Shown piece after piece: positions 57,820 to 64,000 of a DNA stretch of 64,000 nucleotides (position 1 is its first letter; each line of letters starts with the position of its first letter). A program made the translations under genes and the position numbers. The notes under the pieces are model-generated. The model ran no database searches. It worked only from the letters and a program-made list of their open reading frames with translations, and had not been told where the DNA came from. Location of the stretch: NCBI RefSeq assembly GCF_014633365.1, contig NC_068344.1:12539669-12603668 (forward strand), read 5' to 3'. The DNA comes from Diospyros lotus. Its lineage: Eukaryota > Streptophyta > Magnoliopsida > Ericales > Ebenaceae.

Positions 57820-57841
57820 CATACAAACATAATAGAGTGAC

Positions 57842-58328
57842 TTTTTACTGTTTTCTTTAACAAAAAAGTATTATATAATTAGTTTTAATTTTAATTTAAT
57901 ACAAACGTATTTTATTTGTTAATAATATGAATAAAAATATATTTACAATATATTTTCATATTGTGTTTTATATTTTAAAACATATGCTAATTTCTACAAT
58001 TTGAACTATTTTAGTATTTTTAATATATAAATAGTAAATACCATCATTTTATGTAACATTATTTAATTGACATTCCTTAATTAAATTTAACTAATTGATT
58101 AGATCGAATTCATACATTAACGGTCCTCTTTTTTCCTTAAAATTTTAAAATAAATTACATAAATATTAATGTATTTCGGTCTATTAACAAATTTTTAGAT
58201 AAATTATAAATTTTTAGATAATGTATTTTGGTCTATTATTTTGCATTCCTCAAACTATAAATGTATTGTATTTGTTAATAATATTAATACAATGGATGTC
58301 AATTTTTTGTTAAAGAAAGTAGTAAAAA
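57842..58328. mobile_element. Inverted-repeat element (MITE candidate)
   Basis: TTTTTACTGTTTTCTTTAAC and six A (57842-57867) is repeated in inverted orientation at 58303-58328 with two mismatches. The 487-bp interior is AT-rich and non-coding. No convincing target duplication was found, so the superfamily is unknown. Confidence 0.45.
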
Positions 58329-59798
58329 AACAAACCAAAGATATTTTGAAAAACATATTTTTTGGATGTCTATTTAAAAAAATTTCTCAATTGCACATGA
58401 TTTTCTAATTTTTATATTTTGTAAATGAATTTTGTGGGATATCTTTGTGATTGTGAAATTCATTTGAGTTGTGTGGATATAAAGAAATGATGATTTATGA
58501 GTTATGATTTATAGAGATGTTAAATTTTTTTATAGTTAATTTATAATTTTAATGTTAGATTTTGTTTTTCACCTTTATTGCATATAATATAGTTTTAGTT
58601 TTAATTAAGAATTTTTTTGTAAATTTATTTTTAATAAAAAAATTAAATTTACATGCTGATACTTTAATTGTAAACAACTAAAAATAGTCTCTTCATAAAA
58701 TAAAAATAGAATTATTTTTAATGTAAGACTATTTCTCTATTTTTTAATTTCAAATTTAAAATGTCACTATTTTATGTTAAAAATAAAATTATTATTATTA
58801 TTATTATACCTTAAAAACTTAAGCTCAAAACCAAGCAAATCCTTTGTCAAGACCCAATTTTCCCATAAACCCACCTAACCCAATATCAATGGTGAATCAA
58901 ATTGGAAAAATATTCAATTTAATGGTAATTTCAAATTATCTAACCATATATTGTTATGTAACTAAACTATGAATACATGGCACCAAAAAATAATAAATGC
59001 TATTTTATTTTTAATTTTATTAAAATTTATTAATTATCATGTGTCAATTTTTCATATTATATCGTCTTACTTAAACTGTTCTTACCCATGTATTGTAATC
59101 AATGGTAGTGGAGGCAGTTGAAAGTTTAAATACTTTTGTCATTTAACTGTGCCCAAATCTCCAAAGCCTCTTTCTTCCTACTGCCATTGCACTAAATGTA
59201 TTTTAGGAACTGTTAAAGAAAACTGAGAGTGAGGGTGATTTATTATAGAGTTATCTAACAAAATTGGTTTGGGAAGGAAAAAACTGTTTGTTTAGAGTTA
59301 TTTAAAATAAATGGATTGTTTTAACATTTATGTGTAATATAGCAAGAAAGTTTATGCTTTTTTTTTTTTGTGCACCTTTTTAAGAGAGTATAATATTCTA
59401 TGTTGTATTTTAAAAAATTTTGGTGAATCTTCACTTTCTATGTCTTTGTTATCTGTGGAAATTTATTATTTTTTTTTTACATAAATTTATGTTTGGACTT
59501 TCGAAGTGATAATTATTCCTACCAAGTTTTGATTTTGGTATTAATTTCATTTCTATAAAATTGTGCTACGATTTTAATTTTATCATTTTAATGTGATTGT
59601 TAAAATACATCTATTCTAAACATTAGGGGGGGCGATGGGTGAGACGGCAATGAAATGGGGGAGCAAGGGGCGACGGCGAATGGGGGCGAGGCATTACGAG
59701 ACCTAGTAGGGGGGCGATGGCAGTCTAAGATGACCCGCGGGCCCCCGACCGACAACGATCGGGGGCTCCAACAGTCCCCGATGGCGGCTGGTATGTAT
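58329..59798. other. AT-rich non-coding DNA ending in a GC-rich patch
   Basis: No gene or element end is visible in 58329-59620. At 59625-59790 a GC-rich patch contains GGGGGCGATGG words and CCCCCGACCGACAACGATCGGGGG-type inverted text that resembles the patch near 46988. An RT-like or coding signal is absent. Confidence 0.4.
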
Positions 59799-61157
59799 TG
59801 TGATATGCCCTGCAAACTTGGAGAATCACAAGATCTAAAAGAGTCGTGAGACATGGACATGAAGCCCAAAGGCCCACCGGGTTGTAGGAGATCAAGGAAA
59901 CAAGCCGAAGGAGCAAGAGGTCGAGCCGAGACCAAATGGAGAGGACCCACTCAGTTATGCCGAGTGAGTACGATACTACTTTATTTTTTAGGGCATAACT
60001 CTCTCATAATAGCTCCGATTGAGATGATTCAAAGTCCTATGGAAAGATAAGATAATTATCTACAACTTTTATGTTTTGAGTTTTGAGAGATTCAGGCTTA
60101 ATCAAGGCTAAAATTGGGCTCTAAATTGATGCACCTACACTATTAAGGCTCAGAGTCAAGTATTGAAGAAAGATGGATCCGAACCAAGAAAAAAGGGAAA
60201 AAGAAGGCATGAACGAGTGGCCCCCCACTCGGTTATGACCGAGTGGCCCCTCACTCGGTCATGGGGAGACCAATTTCCCCTCACTTTTCATGACCCACTT
60301 GGTTATGCGGAGTGGGCACGATACTGCTTTGGTTTTTCAACCATAACTTTCTCATATGAACTCTGATTGAGGTGATTCAAAATACTATGGAAAGCTAGGA
60401 GAATTATATACAACTTTTGTGTTTTGAGTTTTGAGATATTCGATCTGAATCAATGTGAAAATCGGGCATGAAGTTGAGGTACAGGAACTACTCAAAACCA
60501 AATCAAGGAAAAAGTCAAAAGAAGGCATGACCGAGTGACCCCCCACTCGGTCATGGTTGAGTGGGCTTGGGCCAATCTCTCCTCTTTTTCCTCTCGGATG
60601 GGCCGCGAAATCATCAAAAAAGGCCACGAGATTCTCGCCCCGATTGTCACACGTCTCCTCTCTCTCCTTCGCTATAAATAGAAGACCATGTCTTCATCAC
60701 AAGGTACGCATTCTTGAGTTATTGAAGTACAATTTCGTATTTTCTCTCGAGATCTGACTTAAGCATCGGAGGGTTTGTGCGAGGACCCTCACCCGTGTCC
60801 TAACGGTGCTCTCGTTTTGTAAGCCACTCGGTTACCTTAGGTCACTCGGTTATCCAAGGCCACTCGTCACCTCAGATCACTCGGTTATCCAAGGCTACTC
60901 GTCACCTCAGGTCACTCGGTTATCCAAGGCCACTCGTCACCTCAGGTCACTCGGTCACCTCAGGTCACTTGGTCACCTCAGGTCACTCGGTTATCTTGGG
61001 CCACATGATCATCAGCCCACCAGCTCTGTTGGATAGTCAGATCTGCTTGTTAACCAGATCCAGTTACTCATTAAGATTCTCATCATTGCGGCACGAATCC
61101 CAAGACTTTTACATTTGCCCATAAGTAAAAATAGATTGTTGTATTTTGGCAACAACA
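59799..61157 (+). repeat. 5' LTR of a Tat-type Ty3/gypsy element
   Basis: It starts TGTGATATGCCC and ends GGCAACAACA, about 1359 bp, immediately before a primer-region sequence typical of Tat elements. A TATAAATAG box lies near 60673. The U3 holds a duplicated segment (about 59940-60290 and 60295-60560) and, past the TATA box, a 36-bp-type minisatellite of CCACTCGTCACCTCAGGTCA words (60825-61000). The exact start (59799 or 59801) is uncertain. Confidence 0.7.
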
Positions 61158-61190
61158 ATTGGTGTCGTCTGTGGGAAACGCAAGACAAAA
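61158..61190 (+). other. Primer region of the Tat-type element
   Basis: ATTGGTGTCGTCTGTGGGAA closely follows the LTR end. Plant Tat/Athila-type elements usually have TTGGCGCCGTCTGTGGGAA here, so two bases differ. Confidence 0.7.
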
Positions 61191-61203
61191 AGTCAATTTA
61201 AGA

Positions 61204-62667
61204 ATGGCAAACACCCGTAGACACCGACGAACTCTCTGTCAAGGCGTAGAAACACGCCTACCACCACAGAACTCTCAACAATAGGGAGCGCCTCCCATTA
61301 TTCCCGATTCTTACCCACAAGGAACACCTCTGCTCCCTCATAATGCTCAACCCCAAGGAGGTGATCGATCTATTGCCCCAAGCCAACAAGTGGGGAACCA
61401 ATCAGTCCCACCTCCACTTAACATCAGCTTAGGGCCACTTCCTGCTGATCAAACAAGGACTTCACGACATCCGCCGTGCCCGGTTCCTTGGGAAGAGTAC
61501 AAAGCATTGAGACAGCAACATGTTGAGGGCATGCAGGCACTTCGAGACATGGCTAGCATACTCCAAGGAATGATGCCTGGAAGGACGTAACCCGATACTT
61601 TGAAAAAGTTTATGACATCGCCTGAGCCTCAGCCCGAGGTGGGAGCTGATTCTTACCAAGAGGCCACTTCTAATTCTCATTCCCGATCTACTCCTCGTTG
61701 GGAGGATAGGCCCAAATCACCACTACCAAGGAAGAACCCTCATACCACGCCCCAAAGAAATGAGATCCCATGAAAGGAAAACAAGGATGGAAGCCCTCAA
61801 AGACGGAGATACCATGAAATTGGGGCTAGCACGCCAACAAGACATGATAACCAAACAGTAGCAAGTATACGAGATGACATGAAAAGGGTAGTTGAAGAAG
61901 TACTTGAACGAAAGAAATTGATCCCAGCCACGGAGGAGCAACAACGCAGAAAATGTCCGTTTACTATAGATATATTGGAGAATCCACTGCTCAAAAAATT
62001 CAAAATGCCTCAAATCACCCCCTATTCCGGCAAAGATGATCCCTATGATCACATTCAAAACTATGAGTCGTTGATGATATTGCACGGATGGGACGACGAC
62101 ATAATGTGCCAAGCCTTCTCCTTAACTCTGTCAGGGCATGCCCAAACATGGTTCAACAGTTTACCTGAGGCCTCTATCTCTTCATCCAGTCAACTCAGAA
62201 CGAAATTTGTTAAGGCATTTATGATTAATAGTCGAAGAAAAAAAGATGCCACATACTTGCTCAGTATTTGACAGGGGAACAAAGAAACTCTGCGTCAGTA
62301 TGTGGATAGATTTCGGAATGCCACCCTCGAAGTTCATAATTTTCCAATTGTAATGGCAGTGTCTGCTATGTTACACGGAACATGGCTAACTCCCCTACAA
62401 GAATCATTATCTTTGGACCCACCAACATCCCTAGTAGATTTGTTTGCTAGAGCAAATAAATAATTGCTCCATACGGAAGTTATTAGAGCTGTAGGTGGGA
62501 ATAAGGACAGAGAGCGGAAAAGAAGGAACGCGGTGTTAAAGAAGGCTCCAGACAGGTTAGGGAATCAGATATACCTCGACCCCAGTTCCACCATTACACA
62601 AAACTTCTCAAACCTCGGTCGGCCATACTTGCAGCCATTGAAGGGTCCAGTCTCATTAGACTCCTGA
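61204..62667 (+). pseudogene. Tat-type Ty3 gag, with in-frame stops
   Basis: This is the capsid-like gag polyprotein. From ATG 61204 one frame runs to 62667, with stops near 61283, 61588, 61771, 62269 and 62461. The N-terminus is Pro/Gln-rich, with EEYKALRQQHVEGMQAL. The retrotransposon gag domain (about 61980-62460) reads PYSGKDDPYDHIQNYESLM, then FSLTLSGHAQTWFNSLPE, LRQYVDRFRNATLEV and DLFARANK. The stop at 61771 fits a CGA to TGA change. Each break is a single substitution, so the decay is mild compared with the chromovirus at 1-2866. Confidence 0.93.
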
Positions 62668-62684
62668 AAAAGGTTGACCATCCC

Positions 62685-63010
62685 TTGGGAAAAAATAGAG
62701 AAGAATATTGTAGATATCACAGGACACGTGGTCATTCCACTGACCAGTGCCGAGAATTGAAAAATCAGATTGAGATGCTCGTTCGAGAAGGGCATGTACA
62801 AAGATATGTATGGAATGAAGAAGAAGAAGGTAGGGAATCCCGACAAAGAGAAGACAGGCATGAAGGGCGAGAAAGGCAAAACCCAAGACAACAATAGAGA
62901 AGGAGGGATCACAGGCAAGACCCTCCTCTAGATAACGAACCAATTCACCAAGCCATCTAGGTTATTTCTGGAGGTGAAACTATGGCAGGGGACTCCTTAT
63001 TTTCCCCTAA
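62685..63010 (+). pseudogene. Tat-type gag zinc knuckle and start of protease
   Basis: A frame change after 62667 leads to a zinc knuckle, YCRYHRTRGHSTDQCRELKN, followed by a Glu/Arg-rich tail. A further frame reads AIxVISGGETMAGDSLF near 62945-63000, which matches the gag-protease junction of Tat elements. Protease, RT and integrase are not seen after that point. Confidence 0.85.
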
Positions 63011-63290
63011 GATAAGCTACGAAGGGGCAGGCTCTTGGGGGAAGGTGGTCAACTATCATTGAAGCCCTCAAAGAGAAAACTGGGAGCAAAATTCAGACAC
63101 ATTCAAGAGAGCCTATATTGAAGATCGAAAAACAAAACTGCTTGAAATTTTGCATGACTTATGTATTTCGGGATCAAAGGCAACAATAAGACCCTAAAAT
63201 TAAATAGTGGATGTACTCACGTATTTACTAAACCATTCAGGGTTTTCATTGCATATTGCTTTATGAAAGTTTGTTTGCTATGTTTTGCTT
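63011..63290 (+). other. Non-coding stretch between gag end and tandem array
   Basis: No pol motif is visible. The sequence passes from gag/protease text into GGAAATAAAAACAAACTCAAG, where the tandem array starts. The pol genes may have been replaced, or may lie beyond the window. Confidence 0.5.
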
Positions 63291-64000
63291 CCAGGAAATA
63301 AAAACAAACTCAAGCTCGTTGTCCCGCTTATAGCCCGGCAATGAGGAAAAAATAAACTCAAGCCCATTGCCCCATTCATAGCCTGGCAACGAGGTAAAAG
63401 TACATTCAAGCCCGTTGTCCGTCTTATAGCCCGGCAACGAGGTAAAAATACATTCAAACCCATTACCCCACTCACGGCCCTGACAATGAGGTAAAAGCAT
63501 ATTCAAGCCCATTGCCCCACTCATGGCCCAACAATGAGGTAAAAGTACATTCAAGCCCGTTGTCCTGCTTATAGCCCGGCAACGAGGTAAAAGTACATTC
63601 AAACCCATTGCCCCGCTCACGACCCGACAATGAGGTAAAAGTACATTCAAGCCCATTGCCCCGCTTACGGCCCGTCAATGAGGTAAAAGTACATTCAAGC
63701 CCGTTGTCCCGCTCATAGCCCAGCAACGAGGTAAAAGTACATTCAAGCCCGTTGTCCTGCTTATAGCCCGGCAACGAGGTAAAAGTACATTCAAACCCAT
63801 TGCCCCGCTCACGGCCCTACAATGAGGTAAAAGTACATTCAAGCCCATTGCCCCGTTCACGGCCCGACAAAGTTATCCGGCTTATAGCCCGACAATGAGG
63901 TAAAAGTACATTCAAACCCATTACCCCGCTCATAGCCCGGCAATGAGGTAAAAGTATAATCTTGCCCGTTGCCCCGCTCATAGCCGGCAATGAGGTAAAA
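63291..64000. repeat. 48-bp tandem array, about 15 units, continuing past the window
   Basis: The unit is GAGGTAAAAGTACATTCAAG + CCCATTGCCCCGCTCACGGC + CCGACAAT, 48 bp. Two variants alternate: one with CGTTGTCC..TATAGCCCGGCAACG, one with CATTGCCC..CACGGCCCGACAATG. The order is largely A-B-B. A unit near 63865 has lost about 18 bp. Because 48 is a multiple of three, two minus-strand frames stay open and read as 16-residue repeats (GLNVLLPHCRAVSGAM and a shifted version). I treat these as by-products. Confidence 0.92.

Noticed and set aside
63261..63860. 16-residue repeat protein on the minus strand
   Set aside because: The 48-bp period is a multiple of three, so two frames stay open at once. 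There is no start context or family, and it lies in a tandem DNA array.
63291..64000. CRISPR-like array
   Set aside because: Units are contiguous direct repeats without unique spacers, and the genome is a plant's.

Overview
The window is plant nuclear DNA, almost certainly from an angiosperm. It is a retrotransposon-dense block of nested and mostly dead mobile elements. The evidence is Ty3/gypsy chromovirus and Tat-type elements, three Ty1/copia fragments, LINE-type non-LTR elements, Cassandra TRIM LTRs carrying a 5S-rRNA-like promoter, CACTA and Harbinger-like DNA transposons, and one eukaryotic tRNA-Leu gene. I see no intact host protein-coding gene. The only feature that looks like a functional host gene is tRNA-Leu(CAA) at 22860-22943 on the minus strand.

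Layout. 1-3711: decayed chromovirus pol (RT, RNase H, integrase, chromodomain) with its 3' LTR. 3712-5689: non-coding, with a ~180-bp tandem repeat and a minisatellite. 5690-7449: solo LTR with a perfect TSD. 8290-11226: minus-strand LINE ORF2 relic, split by a 445-bp insert with 9-bp direct repeats. 11227-20159: copia element 1 (plus), interrupted by a three-LTR Cassandra (11444-12363), by a solo LTR that itself holds a solo LTR (13675-17671), and by a 922-bp Harbinger-like element inside its 3' LTR. 20163-21190: minus-strand LINE ORF1 copy polyadenylated inside the ORF. 22860-22943: tRNA. 23953-24671: CACTA element. 24672-31894: copia element 2 (plus), split by a solo LTR at 27333-30141. 31911-44433: copia element 3 (minus), whose gag is split by two solo LTRs, one containing a third. 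44434-45895: LTR fragment ending at a Helitron-like terminus. 45900-49470: AT-rich DNA, GC-rich low-complexity DNA and microsatellites.

49476-57819 is the most unusual object. It is one insertion, bounded by a perfect CATAC duplication. Its 5' LTR is a 226-bp Cassandra LTR with 5S-like boxes. Its 5.2-kb internal domain is non-coding, with an initiator-Met PBS at one end and a gypsy-type tail and polypurine tract at the other. Its 3' LTR is an unrelated 2.94-kb gypsy LTR. 57820-59798 is AT-rich with one inverted-repeat element. 59799-64000 is the 5' LTR, gag and a 48-bp tandem array of a Tat-type Ty3 element that runs off the window.

How the parts relate. The elements record successive rounds of insertion, recombination to solo LTRs, and point decay. 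Several LTRs belong to one family (27333, 33864, 37135 and 44434, with 32089 close). A second family covers 13675 and 54880. Nothing indicates a protein-coding retroelement that is still active. All boundaries come from reading TG...CA ends, target-site duplications and homologous copies within the window; no database search was run.
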